DNA from: Chloroflexota bacterium
GTDB taxonomy: Bacteria > Chloroflexota > Anaerolineae > JACRMK01
NCBI GenBank assembly: GCA_016200765.1
Contig: JACQEC010000196.1
Span: 1-13,964, forward strand
Direction of reading: 5' to 3'
Length of the DNA: 13,964 nucleotides
The position numbers were made by a program, and so were the translations under genes. Of the stretch, positions 1 through 6,585 are shown piece by piece. The first letter of the stretch is position 1. Each line of letters starts with the position of its first letter. The notes beneath the pieces are model-generated. The model saw only the letters and a program-made list of their open reading frames with translations. It did not search any database and was not told the DNA's origin.

Positions 1-140
1 TGGCGCACATGGCCGAATTGAGCGAAGGGGCGACGCTCAAGGCCAACATCGCTCTGCTGGAAAACAACGCGCGCCTCGCCGCCCAAATCGCGCACGCGCT
101 GGTGCAGAAGAAAGCGCCGATCGGGTTTGCGGTGCGGTAG
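1..140 (+). CDS. psuG: Probable pseudouridine-5'-phosphate glycosidase, C-terminal fragment
   Basis: This is the last 45 codons of a gene that enters from the left edge; it is open from base 3 and stops with TAG at 138-140. The peptide contains MAELSEGATLKANIALLENN followed by ARLAAQIAHAL. From memory this matches the C-terminal helix region of PsuG/YeiN-type pseudouridine-5'-phosphate glycosidases (typical 'ELTGGxSLxANIALVxNNA'). Those enzymes split pseudouridine 5'-phosphate into uracil and ribose 5-phosphate in the cytosol. The catalytic part lies outside the window, so the call rests on the tail alone. It converges on the PIG-L gene across a hairpin-rich 182-base gap. Confidence 0.6.
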   Translation, partial: AHMAELSEGATLKANIALLENNARLAAQIAHALVQKKAPIGFAVR

Positions 141-326
141 GGGCGAAGCCGCGCGTTCAACGGATTGGGATAACGGATGAGCGGATTTAGGCGCTCGTCA
201 GCGATGATGACCACTCAAGGCCACGCCAGTCATCGTCTTGCGCGACACCTCGCGACGACCAAAGCGCGAATCCGCTAATCCGTTGCGCCGCAGGCAATCC
301 GTTGACCGCGCCCCTGCTTCCCCTAC
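138..326. repeat. Long imperfect inverted repeat between convergent genes (MITE-like or bidirectional terminator)
   Basis: Bases 137-167 are a near reverse complement of 295-326, with a few mismatches. The inner arm 168-187 pairs with 269-287, and near the apex 201-212 partly pairs with 229-238. Folded, this is a nested hairpin of roughly 50 paired bases. The outer arms overlap the stop codons of both flanking convergent genes, so it could end transcription from both sides. The size (about 190 bases) and terminal symmetry also fit a small non-autonomous palindromic element. No long T-tract is visible. Confidence 0.6.
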
Positions 327-1018
327 AATTTCCGGAACAGCTCTGCGTACTTCACCCCTGCCGCTTTGCCCTGCCGCTTCATCCACCGCTCGAGCCAGTC
401 GAAATTAAACTCCGGATTGCCGTACTGTGAGTGGTGCGCGCGCATGGCCTGCAAGCGCATCTGCCACAGGTCGGTCACGTCCACATAGATCGCCTGCTTT
501 GAGCGAGGCCGCCCGCCGAACACGAACGTCTGCTTGATGGACGCGGGCTTGACGCCGTTCTTCAACTGCTGGGGCTGGTAGAACGGCATCGAGGACGGGA
601 TGAGCGCGTCTACGGCGGCGCGGCCCACGGCGCGGTGGTCGGGGTGGCCGTCCACGGCGGGGTCGAAGGTCATCAGCGTGTCCGGCTGGTAGAGACGATA
701 CTGCTGTGCAATCTGCGTGCGCAGAGCCAGCGATGGCTCCAATTCGCCGTCGTCGTGGCCCAGAAAGACAACCGTCTTGATGCCGAGCAGTTTCGCCGCC
801 TCGCGCGTTTCCTTGCGGCGCGTGCGCGCCAGCGACGCGCGGGTGAACTTCCGCGTGTCGTGCGTGCCGATGTTGCCGTCGGTGCACAGCACCTCGATCA
901 CCTCCACGCCGCGCTGAACCATCCGGTAGATGGAGCCGGCGGTGACGGTTTCCAGATCATCGGGATGCGCGCCGACAAAGATCAGGCGCTTGACATCCTT
1001 GAAAGGCCATTTGGGCAT
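323..1018 (-). CDS. PIG-L/LmbE family zinc-dependent N-deacetylase
   Basis: The 231-residue protein has the family's two metal-binding motifs. AHPDD lies near the N-terminus (residues 17-21, ligands H18 and D21) and DGHPDHRAVG at 123-132 (ligand H128). The family removes N-acetyl groups from sugar conjugates such as GlcNAc-PI, mycothiol or bacillithiol precursors, and others; the substrate cannot be read from sequence. There is no signal peptide, so it is probably cytosolic. I start at the ATG at 1018 (MPKWPF); an in-frame GTG at 1033 would add five residues and overlap the upstream stop. No clear Shine-Dalgarno is present, and a small hairpin (1019-1034, stem CGTGG/CCACG) sits directly before the ATG and spans the upstream stop codon. 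It is last in a minus-strand run after a methyltransferase and a hypothetical gene, which may indicate a small glycoconjugate-modifying operon (inference). Confidence 0.85.
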   Translation of the reverse strand: MPKWPFKDVKRLIFVGAHPDDLETVTAGSIYRMVQRGVEVIEVLCTDGNIGTHDTRKFTRASLARTRRKETREAAKLLGIKTVVFLGHDDGELEPSLALRTQIAQQYRLYQPDTLMTFDPAVDGHPDHRAVGRAAVDALIPSSMPFYQPQQLKNGVKPASIKQTFVFGGRPRSKQAIYVDVTDLWQMRLQAMRAHHSQYGNPEFNFDWLERWMKRQGKAAGVKYAELFRKL

Positions 1019-1023
1019 CGTGG

Positions 1024-1893
1024 CTAAAACCACGCATTCTTGAGATCGTCCTTGATTTGCGCCAGCGTCGCGGCCAGCCGTTCGGTGTCGCTCATGACCT
1101 GCGCCATCTGCTGTTGCAACTCGGCCACCTGTCTCTGCAAAGCGGCGATGTCACTTCTCCCCTCTCCCACGCGTGGGAGAGGGGCCGGGGATGAGGCCGC
1201 GCTCAAGGTGATGAACGCCTGCTGGCCGGCAGTGACTGTCAGCACGCCGGAAGCGTTGGTGCCGACGACGTTCAGCGTGTAAGTGCCGGTGGGGACGTTG
1301 TCGAACCCAAAGCGGCCATCGCCCGCAATCTTGCTCGTCAGGTCGAGGTGGCCGCCTTGCAGGTTGATGCTCATTCCCGCGCCGCCCGCGACCGTGCCGC
1401 GCACCGTTCCGGTCGTCGTGTCCTCACCGGCGACCGCTTCCCCAAAGACGACCATAAATGAGTGGCGGCTGGGCGCGTTGCCGGCCTCCTCCTCCGGCCC
1501 ATCGGCGCTGAACCCCACAGCCTTATCGCTCGGCATCTCTGCGCCCTCGACATCATACGTCGCGCCGGAGGCCATCGGGAAGGACGTGCCCGGCTCGTGG
1601 GGCGGTTGGCTGATGGTGGCGATGAAGAGCTTGCCGCCGGCCCAGATATTACAGCGCGCGCCGTAGCGGCGACTGCCGTCGGCGTTGAGCATGTCTATAT
1701 AAACGCTGTGGCCGCCCTTGTTTTCCGCGCCGCTCAAGTGATAGGCGGCGATGATCTTCCAATACCGGGCGTCGGGCGGCACGCTGGCGCGCACAATGGA
1801 CACGCCGTAATGGGCGAGGTCGCGGGTGGCCTCACCCCCGGCCCCTCTCCCATACTTGGGAGAGGGGGGAATGTGGTCGGGGACGTTCGGCAT
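1024..1893 (-). CDS. Hypothetical two-domain protein with carboxypeptidase-regulatory-like module and C-terminal coiled coil
   Basis: This is a 289-residue protein with no signal peptide or membrane segment. Residues about 38-155 form an unassigned domain beginning near RYWKIIAAYHLSGAENKGG. It has a glycine- and acid-rich stretch and ends in RHSFMVVFGEA; I have an impression of similar modules in Chloroflexota proteins but cannot name a family. Residues 162-230 look like a carboxypeptidase-regulatory or Ig-like fold (GTVRGTV, FGFDNVPTGTYTLNV). Residues about 247-285 are a heptad-rich, Q/E/A-rich coiled coil. Two copies of the window's palindromic repeat are translated in frame, at residues 8-22 and about 234-247. 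The start at 1893 has GGGAGG at a good distance, and the methyltransferase stop is only 2 nt upstream, so the genes are probably co-translated. Function unknown; the layout suggests a carbohydrate- or surface-binding scaffold that oligomerises (inference). Confidence 0.7.
   Translation of the reverse strand: MPNVPDHIPPSPKYGRGAGGEATRDLAHYGVSIVRASVPPDARYWKIIAAYHLSGAENKGGHSVYIDMLNADGSRRYGARCNIWAGGKLFIATISQPPHEPGTSFPMASGATYDVEGAEMPSDKAVGFSADGPEEEAGNAPSRHSFMVVFGEAVAGEDTTTGTVRGTVAGGAGMSINLQGGHLDLTSKIAGDGRFGFDNVPTGTYTLNVVGTNASGVLTVTAGQQAFITLSAASSPAPLPRVGEGRSDIAALQRQVAELQQQMAQVMSDTERLAATLAQIKDDLKNAWF
1152..1197. repeat. Palindromic interspersed repeat, copy 1 (inside a CDS)
   Basis: The core 1159-1184 is a perfect 26-base palindrome with C-rich left and G-rich right arms (CCCCTCTCCCAC then GTGGGAGAGGGG), followed by GGCCGGGGATGAGG. 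It belongs to the same family as copies at 1830, 2331, 4079 and 8873. Here it is translated on the minus strand as SSPAPLPRVGEGRSD, in the linker between the regulatory-like domain and the coiled coil. Confidence 0.85.
1830..1870. repeat. Palindromic interspersed repeat, copy 2 (inside a CDS)
   Basis: The core 1842-1867 has arms CCCCTCTCCCA and TGGGAGAGGGG around a short centre, flanked by the family's CCTCACCCCCGG side. It is translated in frame at residues 8-22 of the hypothetical protein as IPPSPKYGRGAGGEA, close to the start codon at 1893. Confidence 0.85.
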
Positions 1894-1895
1894 GG

Positions 1896-2585
1896 TCAGC
1901 CTCCCGAAGGAGATTTCTCGGCGATCAGCACCTGCACCGTGCTGTGCGTATCGCCCTGCTCGACGACCTGCGCCGCAAAGCCGGCGGCGCGCAGGGGCTC
2001 AAGGCGGTCGGCGCGGATGTCAACGCTGCCGGTGAACCGGAAGGCGAGATTGATGAGCGCGCCCACCAGCGCGGGCTTGCGCACCCAGCCGGCATCCACC
2101 ATGATCAGGCGACCGCCGCCCGCCAGCACGCGGCGCATCTCGCTCACGGCCTGCGGCGCGGCCAGAAAGTTGGGCGGAAAGGTCAGCACCAGCGAATCAA
2201 AAGCGCCCTCCGCGAACGGCAGATCAAGCACATTGCCCCGCACCAGCGACGGCACAGCCCCCGCCCGTCGCAATTTGCGCGCGGCAATCCGCGCCATATC
2301 CGGCGACAGGTCAAGGCCAAAAAAGCAGTCCTTCTCCCCTTTGCCAAGCATGGGAGAGGGGCCGGGGGTGAGGCGCATGTCCAACTGCAAGTTGCCGGTG
2401 CCAAAGGCGATTTCCAGAACCCGCCGACCGCGCAGGTAGGGGATCGCCGCGCGCGACCATTCGCGCCAGTGGCCGAGCGAGACCGCCGTGCTGACCGCGT
2501 CGTAGCTCCACGCGAACGAATTATAAAAGTGATGAAAGGCGAAGCGCAGGAAGCGCGCGCGCCACCGGCTCGACCTGTCGCGCAC
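1896..2585 (-). CDS. Class I SAM-dependent methyltransferase (UbiE/Methyltransf_11-like)
   Basis: The 229-residue Rossmann-fold methyltransferase has SAM motif I as VLEIAFGTGNLQ (56-67) and the acidic motif II loop as GLDLSP (90-95). Motif III is GNVLDLPFAEGAFDSLVLTF (117-136), and post-motif RRVLAGGGRLIMVD is at 151-164. The acceptor is unknown; lipids or quinones are common in this group. Residues about 71-86 (LTPGPSPMLGKGEKD) are the translated interspersed palindrome. They sit between motif I and the motif II loop, where relatives have only a short turn, so the gene carries an apparently tolerated insertion. The start is GTG at 2585; a TATAAT box ends 7 nt upstream, so the mRNA may be leaderless. 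It is first in the run that continues with the hypothetical and PIG-L genes. Confidence 0.85.
   Translation of the reverse strand: MRDRSSRWRARFLRFAFHHFYNSFAWSYDAVSTAVSLGHWREWSRAAIPYLRGRRVLEIAFGTGNLQLDMRLTPGPSPMLGKGEKDCFFGLDLSPDMARIAARKLRRAGAVPSLVRGNVLDLPFAEGAFDSLVLTFPPNFLAAPQAVSEMRRVLAGGGRLIMVDAGWVRKPALVGALINLAFRFTGSVDIRADRLEPLRAAGFAAQVVEQGDTHSTVQVLIAEKSPSGG
2331..2373. repeat. Palindromic interspersed repeat, copy 3 (inside methyltransferase gene)
   Basis: This copy is degenerate: CTTCTCCCCTTTGCCAAGCA followed by TGGGAGAGGGG and GCCGGGGGTGAGG. The left arm has diverged and the right arm keeps the family consensus. It is read in frame as LTPGPSPMLGKGEK by the methyltransferase. Confidence 0.8.
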
Positions 2586-2591
2586 GCGGGG

Positions 2592-2600
2592 ATTATAGCA
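2592..2600 (-). promoter_or_regulatory. Extended -10 promoter for the methyltransferase operon
   Basis: On the minus strand the sequence reads TGCTATAAT, a perfect -10 box with the TGN extension. No good -35 lies at 17 nt. The expected transcription start is about 2585, which is the GTG start codon itself. The same TGCTATAAT occurs before the aminotransferase gene at 8793-8801. Confidence 0.55.
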
Positions 2601-2632
2601 TAGGTTGGGCGATGAGCAGGCGGTTGAAATAA

Positions 2633-2712
2633 GCAGGCGGTTAGAAACCGCCTGCTATGAATAGAAAACCCGCTGAAGCGGGTTGGGCGTGTTGAACCTG
2701 CTTTAGCAGGTT
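2633..2712. repeat. Left REP-like hairpin cluster
   Basis: There are three perfect hairpins. GCAGGCGGTT/AACCGCCTGC (2633-2655) has a 3-nt loop, AACCCGCT/AGCGGGTT (2667-2684) a 2-nt loop, and AACCTGCT/AGCAGGTT (2695-2712) a 2-nt loop. They lie between the end of the transposase gene and the methyltransferase promoter and may also stop read-through. Confidence 0.85.
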
Positions 2713-2763
2713 TGCTAACCATAGGGGCGGTCATCGGCCCGCGTTCACGATGCGTTGGGTCGG

Positions 2764-3183
2764 TCATGATTCGATGCGTTCGAGCAGGGTGCTGATCGTT
2801 CCGCGCAGGTGGTGTTCTTTTTGTCTTTTGATGTAGGCGGCAACGCGCGGCACCTCGGCTTGGCGGAGACTGAGGAGGCCGTAGCCGTCTTGCCAGTACA
2901 GCGTTGCGTTGAGCCCGCTCTGCTTGTTAATGTAGTGAGATGATGCGCCTTTGATGTTCTTGACGACGTCGGCGAGCAGGGTGGTGGGATGCAGGCCGAG
3001 CAGGATGTGAATGTGGTCGGCGATGCCGTTGAGCGCATAGAGATGATAGTCAAGTTGTTTGCATTTGGCGCCGAGGTAGGGATAGAGCCGCGCCTCAACC
3101 TCCGGCGTGATGAGCGGCAGGCGGTCTTTGGTGCCCCAGATGAAGTGAAAGGCCAGTTGGTAGAAGATGCCGTGTTTGGGCAT
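2764..3183 (-). CDS. IS200/IS605-family or RAYT-like Y1 HUH transposase
   Basis: The 139-residue protein has the Y1_Tnp (transposase IS200-like) pattern. The HUH metal-binding motif is ADHIHILLGLHP (H57 and H59). A GYGLLSL segment lies at 100-106, and the probable catalytic tyrosine is Y117 in AAYIKRQKEHH. These enzymes nick single-stranded DNA at hairpin-marked ends through a 5'-phosphotyrosine link. The length fits IS200 TnpA and short RAYTs. I chose the ATG at 3183 because it gives the compact domain; the extension to 3225 is low-complexity and arginine-rich. No tnpB/IscB partner is present. All key residues are intact, so it may still be active. The hairpin clusters on both sides favour the RAYT reading over a plain IS200 (inference). 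Confidence 0.85.
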   Translation of the reverse strand: MPKHGIFYQLAFHFIWGTKDRLPLITPEVEARLYPYLGAKCKQLDYHLYALNGIADHIHILLGLHPTTLLADVVKNIKGASSHYINKQSGLNATLYWQDGYGLLSLRQAEVPRVAAYIKRQKEHHLRGTISTLLERIES

Positions 3184-3224
3184 AGGTTGCCTTCGGCGTA
3201 GGCGGTGCGCGCGGGCGGTGCGCA

Positions 3225-3338
3225 CGGGCGGTTAAAAACCGCCCGCTATGATTGACAAACCCGCTGAAGCGGGTTCGACCGGGTTAAACCTGCTTCAGCA
3301 GGTTTTCTATTCATAGCAGGCGGTTTCCAACCGCCTGC
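3225..3338. repeat. Right REP-like hairpin cluster
   Basis: There are four hairpins. CGGGCGGTT/AACCGCCCG is at 3225-3245. AACCCGCTGAAGCGGGTT at 3258-3275 is identical to the left copy. AACCTGCT/AGCAGGTT is at 3287-3304, and GCAGGCGGTT/AACCGCCTGC with loop TCC is at 3316-3338. The first hairpin differs from its left partner by paired changes that keep the stem (GGGCGG for AGGCGG), which argues for selection on structure. Confidence 0.85.
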
Positions 3339-3376
3339 GTTCCATCGGCCTGCGCTCCACCCGCCTGCGCTCTAAC
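3331..3376. repeat. Short tandem repeat, about 15-bp units
   Basis: About three degenerate copies of CGCCTGCGCTCCAC-type units follow the last hairpin (starting near 3331, 3346 and 3361). They end just before the stop codon of the thioredoxin-domain gene. They look like decayed or slipped copies of the REP stem arm CCGCCTGC. Confidence 0.6.
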
Positions 3377-3383
3377 CACCCGC

Positions 3384-5495
3384 CTACTCCAACTGCGCTG
3401 CCAACTCTCGCGGATCGGTGACGGGCGACTGGCAGGTGTAGTTCTCACAGACGTAGGCGGTGGCGCGGCCCTCTATCCGGTCTTTGCCTTCAAGCAGGGG
3501 GCTTGTCGGCATTGCCATCGCACTGCCGCGCGCACTGGCATCGGCCTGATGTATCACGACCTTGTTCGGCAGGTAGGGGCCGAAGACCGCCGCCAGCAGA
3601 GCGCGCGTATCCGCTTGGGCGAGGTCACCGACCACGGCGATTTCCTTCGGATGGCTAAGATAGAAATCTAAAGCGTTCAGCCATTGGCCTAGTCCATGCG
3701 GGTAGCGCTTCATCAACGCGCTGACACCCTTGAGCGATTCGACCGCACGCCGCGCGTAATCCACCTCGCCAAACATCACTGCCAGCCGCTGGAGCGCCAG
3801 CGCCGCCACCGCGCCGCCCGACGGCGTGGCGTTGTCGAACACGTCGCGCGGGCGGGCGATGAGCGACTCGTGATCGTTGCCCGTGTCGTAGAACCCGCCC
3901 AGTTCATCGCTCCAGAACTGCGCGATGATCGTTTCCGTCAGGCGGCGCGCATCCAACAGCCAGCGCGCCTCAAAGGTCGCTTCGTACAGCGCGAGCAGGC
4001 CGTCAATCAGGTTAGCGTAGTCTTCGAGATAGCCATTGAGCTTGGCCTTGCCGTCCTTCCAACTGCGGAGCAGGCGAGCCTCACCCCCGCCTTCGGCACC
4101 CCCTCTCCTGACGACGTCCGTCAGGAGAGGGGGCCGGGGGGTGAGGTTCTCCAGCAAGAACTCCGCATTCCGCACCGCCGCCTCGCGGTAGTCGTCGCGA
4201 TCCAGCACGCGCGCGGCCTCGGCGAAGGCGGCCAGCATCAGCCCGTTCCACGCGGTCAGCACCTTCTCGTCGCGGCCCGGGTGCACGCGCTGTTCGCGCG
4301 CGGCGTACAGCCGGGGCCGCGCCTCCGCGATGACGGCGCGCAGTCGCTCGGCCGGGATTTTGAGCGATTGAGCGACCGCCTCCTCGTCGCGCGGGACGTT
4401 GAGGATCGTCTTGCCCTCGAAATTGCCGCGCGCGTCCACGTCATAGTAAGCGGCGAAGATGCGGGCGTCCTCTGCGCCCAGCACGGCGGTGATTTCAGCG
4501 GGCGACCAGACGTAGAACTTGCCCTCTTCGCCCTCGCTGTCGGCGTCTTGCGTCGAATAGAAGCCACCCTGTGGGTGGGTCATCTCCCGCAGAACGTAGT
4601 CGAGCGTCTCCGTGGCGATGCGGGCGTAAAACGCTTTGCCGGTCGCCTGATAGGCGTGCAGGTAGAGGCGCGCCAACTGGGCGTTGTCGTAGAGCATCTT
4701 CTCGAAGTGCGGCACCAGCCAGTGCGCGTCCACCGAGTAGCGGTGAAAGCCGCCGCCGAGTTGGTCGTAGAGGCCGCCGCGCGCCATGGCTTGCAGGGTC
4801 TTCTCCACCATCGCCAGCGCCGCCGGGTAGCGCGTGCGCTGGTAGATGCGCAGGAGGAATTCGAGGTTCATCGGCTGGGGAAATTTGGGCGCGCCGCCGA
4901 AGCCGCCCTGCGCGCGGTCGTACTGCGCTTCAAACGCCGCGACCGCGTCGGCGATAATCGTGCCGATCAGTTCTTCGCGCTTGAGATTGGCGTTTGCCTG
5001 CGCGGCCAACTGGCGCGTCAGTTCGCCCGCCGACTTGAGCACGTCGCCCCGGCGCTGGTGGTAGGCCTGCGCCACGCTCTGCAAGACCTGTGTGAAGGCG
5101 GGCATGCCGTGGCGCGGCTCCGGCGGGTAATAGGTGCCGCCGTAAAAAGGCTGGCCGTCGGGTGTGAGGAACATCGTCATCGGCCAGCCGCCGTGCCCGC
5201 TGATGGCCTGCACCGCCTGCATATAGATCGCGTCGAGGTCGGGCCGCTCCTCGCGGTCAACCTTGATGGAGACGAAGTGCGCGTTCATCACGCGCGCCGT
5301 CTCTTCGTCCTCGAAGGACTCGTGCTCCATAACATGACACCAATGGCAGGCCGAATAGCCGATGCTCAACAGAATCGGTTTGTCTTCGGCCTTGGCCCGG
5401 CTCAACGCCTCTGGCCCCCAGGCATACCACTCCACCGGGTTGTGGGCGTGTTGAAGCAGATAGGGTGAGGTTTCGTGAATGAGGTGGTTGGGCAT
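3384..5495 (-). CDS. SSP411/YyaL-like thioredoxin-domain protein (DUF255)
   Basis: This is a 703-residue protein. Residues 1 to about 165 are the thioredoxin-like DUF255 domain, opening with NHLIHETSPYLLQHAHNPVE (3-22), with the redox-type motif CHWCH at 50-54 and VDREERPDLD at 79-88. The rest is the (alpha/alpha)6-barrel part seen in the family (for example RLLRSWKDGKAKLNGYLEDY and ATPSGGAVAALAL). The human member is SPATA20; the molecular role is not established, though sugar-epimerase-like folds have been noted. There is no signal peptide, so it is probably cytosolic. Residues about 451-473 (LTPRPPLLTDVVRRGGAEGG and on) are a translated palindromic repeat inserted between FLLENL and RLLRSW, which are nearly adjacent in relatives. 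The start ATG at 5495 is 10 nt after the adenine methyltransferase stop, with a weak RBS. Confidence 0.9.
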   Translation of the reverse strand: MPNHLIHETSPYLLQHAHNPVEWYAWGPEALSRAKAEDKPILLSIGYSACHWCHVMEHESFEDEETARVMNAHFVSIKVDREERPDLDAIYMQAVQAISGHGGWPMTMFLTPDGQPFYGGTYYPPEPRHGMPAFTQVLQSVAQAYHQRRGDVLKSAGELTRQLAAQANANLKREELIGTIIADAVAAFEAQYDRAQGGFGGAPKFPQPMNLEFLLRIYQRTRYPAALAMVEKTLQAMARGGLYDQLGGGFHRYSVDAHWLVPHFEKMLYDNAQLARLYLHAYQATGKAFYARIATETLDYVLREMTHPQGGFYSTQDADSEGEEGKFYVWSPAEITAVLGAEDARIFAAYYDVDARGNFEGKTILNVPRDEEAVAQSLKIPAERLRAVIAEARPRLYAAREQRVHPGRDEKVLTAWNGLMLAAFAEAARVLDRDDYREAAVRNAEFLLENLTPRPPLLTDVVRRGGAEGGGEARLLRSWKDGKAKLNGYLEDYANLIDGLLALYEATFEARWLLDARRLTETIIAQFWSDELGGFYDTGNDHESLIARPRDVFDNATPSGGAVAALALQRLAVMFGEVDYARRAVESLKGVSALMKRYPHGLGQWLNALDFYLSHPKEIAVVGDLAQADTRALLAAVFGPYLPNKVVIHQADASARGSAMAMPTSPLLEGKDRIEGRATAYVCENYTCQSPVTDPRELAAQLE
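4079..4146. repeat. Palindromic interspersed repeat, longer variant, copy 4 (inside a CDS)
   Basis: The stem arms are 4099-4113 and 4119-4133, a 15-bp perfect stem around a 5-nt loop. CCTCACCCCCG lies on the left and GGGGTGAGG on the right. The centre (CTGACGACGTCCGTCAG) differs from the CATACTTGGG-type copies, so this is a subfamily with a longer stem. It is translated in frame within the YyaL-like protein. Confidence 0.85.
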
Positions 5496-5505
5496 GGGGC
5501 GCCGT

Positions 5506-6585
5506 CTACTCGCCGATGACTAAGACTTCTTGCGTGCGCTGCTTGCTAAGTGCGTATTGGTAGCTCGATAAATAGTGTGATTGTACTTTGCGCTTAAACA
5601 TCTTTAAGTCGGTTTCAATCTCGCCGATGGCAGGCATTCCATCGGAGCGGTATGAAACGGCGACGAGCGAATGGCGGTGGATGTCAAACAATTGACGAAA
5701 GTTTGATCGCAGTTTGGCCTTATCCGTCCACAGGTTATCTCGCCGGATGAGGCGCCGGTGAGCGCTATGCCAGTCAACCATACGAGGCCACTGATCGTAG
5801 CCGACCAACCCTTCCAAGAAATGATAAAAGTCGAGGTAGTCAACGCTGGCGCCGGCGGCCGTTGTGTAGGGCGGGTCGAAGTAGACAAGGTCGTGGCCGC
5901 TTGGCACATTCAATATATCAAGGTGCAGGGCGCGATTTTCCTCGCCGTTGTCGAAAACAAGTTGGTTGACCTCCGCTACAAAGGAAAGAAAATGTTGCTC
6001 AAAAGGCCGGTCCCACGTCGTCTTATTTCCAAAACTGCGCGCCACCTCGGCGGTGCGAATGTATAGATTACGCCGATGAAAGAGGTTGAAAGGCCGCTTC
6101 ACCAGACAGGCCTGAATAAGCGCGTAATAGGCCAATGCTTGCTTATAGGCCGATGGCAAACGGTTAATGTTCTGGGCAACACAGTCCAGCCATTGGTTCT
6201 CCTCGTCGGTGTAGTAGATGTTGGCAAAGTTGTCGGCAATGAAACTTTGATATTTCATCCCGGATGCGGGTGAAAGAATGTCTCGCACGTCTTCGTCTGT
6301 CAGGGTCTCGCGCTGGTTCTCGATAATCGCCATACCGATCTGGTAATTAAAACGCAGTACGTCGTTATAGGTTACCTTCTTGCCCTGACTCTTGAGCCAG
6401 TAGCCGACGACGCCGGTGCCTCCGAAAGCATCTAAGGCAGAATCAAACGACAGTTCCTGCAGGTGGCTCCAGAGCCAGGGCATGAGCTTTGCCTTACTGC
6501 CCTGATAACGGGTGGTGGGGATGGTCAGCTGGCGATTGAAGTCTGCGATGTTAAACATCGCTAATTGTTCACGCAGCGTTTTCAT
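5506..6585 (-). CDS. Type II DNA adenine-N6 methyltransferase, D12 class
   Basis: The 359-residue protein has the D12/Dam-type (alpha group) order of motifs. Motif X is RYQGSKAKL (26-34), the SAM-binding motif I is DAFGGTGVVGYW (52-63), and the catalytic motif IV is DLVYFDPPY (232-240). It should methylate adenine in the site cut by the upstream endonuclease, by family analogy the GATATC sequence of EcoRV-type systems. At about 298 residues M.EcoRV is shorter and looks only distantly similar here, so the modification partner may come from another D12 branch. The ATG overlaps the endonuclease TGA by one base (TGATG), so the two are translationally coupled. GC is about 47-50% in counted lines, far below the neighbouring housekeeping genes. 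Confidence 0.9.
   Translation of the reverse strand: MKTLREQLAMFNIADFNRQLTIPTTRYQGSKAKLMPWLWSHLQELSFDSALDAFGGTGVVGYWLKSQGKKVTYNDVLRFNYQIGMAIIENQRETLTDEDVRDILSPASGMKYQSFIADNFANIYYTDEENQWLDCVAQNINRLPSAYKQALAYYALIQACLVKRPFNLFHRRNLYIRTAEVARSFGNKTTWDRPFEQHFLSFVAEVNQLVFDNGEENRALHLDILNVPSGHDLVYFDPPYTTAAGASVDYLDFYHFLEGLVGYDQWPRMVDWHSAHRRLIRRDNLWTDKAKLRSNFRQLFDIHRHSLVAVSYRSDGMPAIGEIETDLKMFKRKVQSHYLSSYQYALSKQRTQEVLVIGE

Larger units (their letters stand above)
2633..3338 (-). mobile_element. IS200/RAYT-type element: transposase flanked by REP-like hairpin clusters
   Basis: A single HUH transposase gene (2764-3183) lies between two clusters of short perfect hairpins. The left cluster has three hairpins (2633-2655, 2667-2684, 2695-2712). 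The right cluster has the same three in the same order (3225-3245, 3258-3275, 3287-3304) plus a fourth (3316-3338). Bases 2646-2670 are also an exact 25-base inverted copy of 3301-3325. Such hairpins are the recognition structures of Y1 transposases and REP-associated RAYTs. The exact ends are uncertain. Confidence 0.65.

Noticed and set aside
1462..2439. A 325-codon plus-strand frame across the hypothetical and methyltransferase genes
   Set aside because: It crosses two coupled minus-strand genes with clear SAM motifs and an RBS; its own translation has no domain.
2633..3376. CRISPR-like repeats
   Set aside because: The repeats are self-complementary hairpins of different types with short, non-uniform spacing, and no cas genes are present.
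3696..5468. A 590-codon open frame on the plus strand
   Set aside because: It lies wholly antisense to the well-supported YyaL-like gene, and its peptide is rich in R, H and V with no domain. It is a GC-driven shadow frame.
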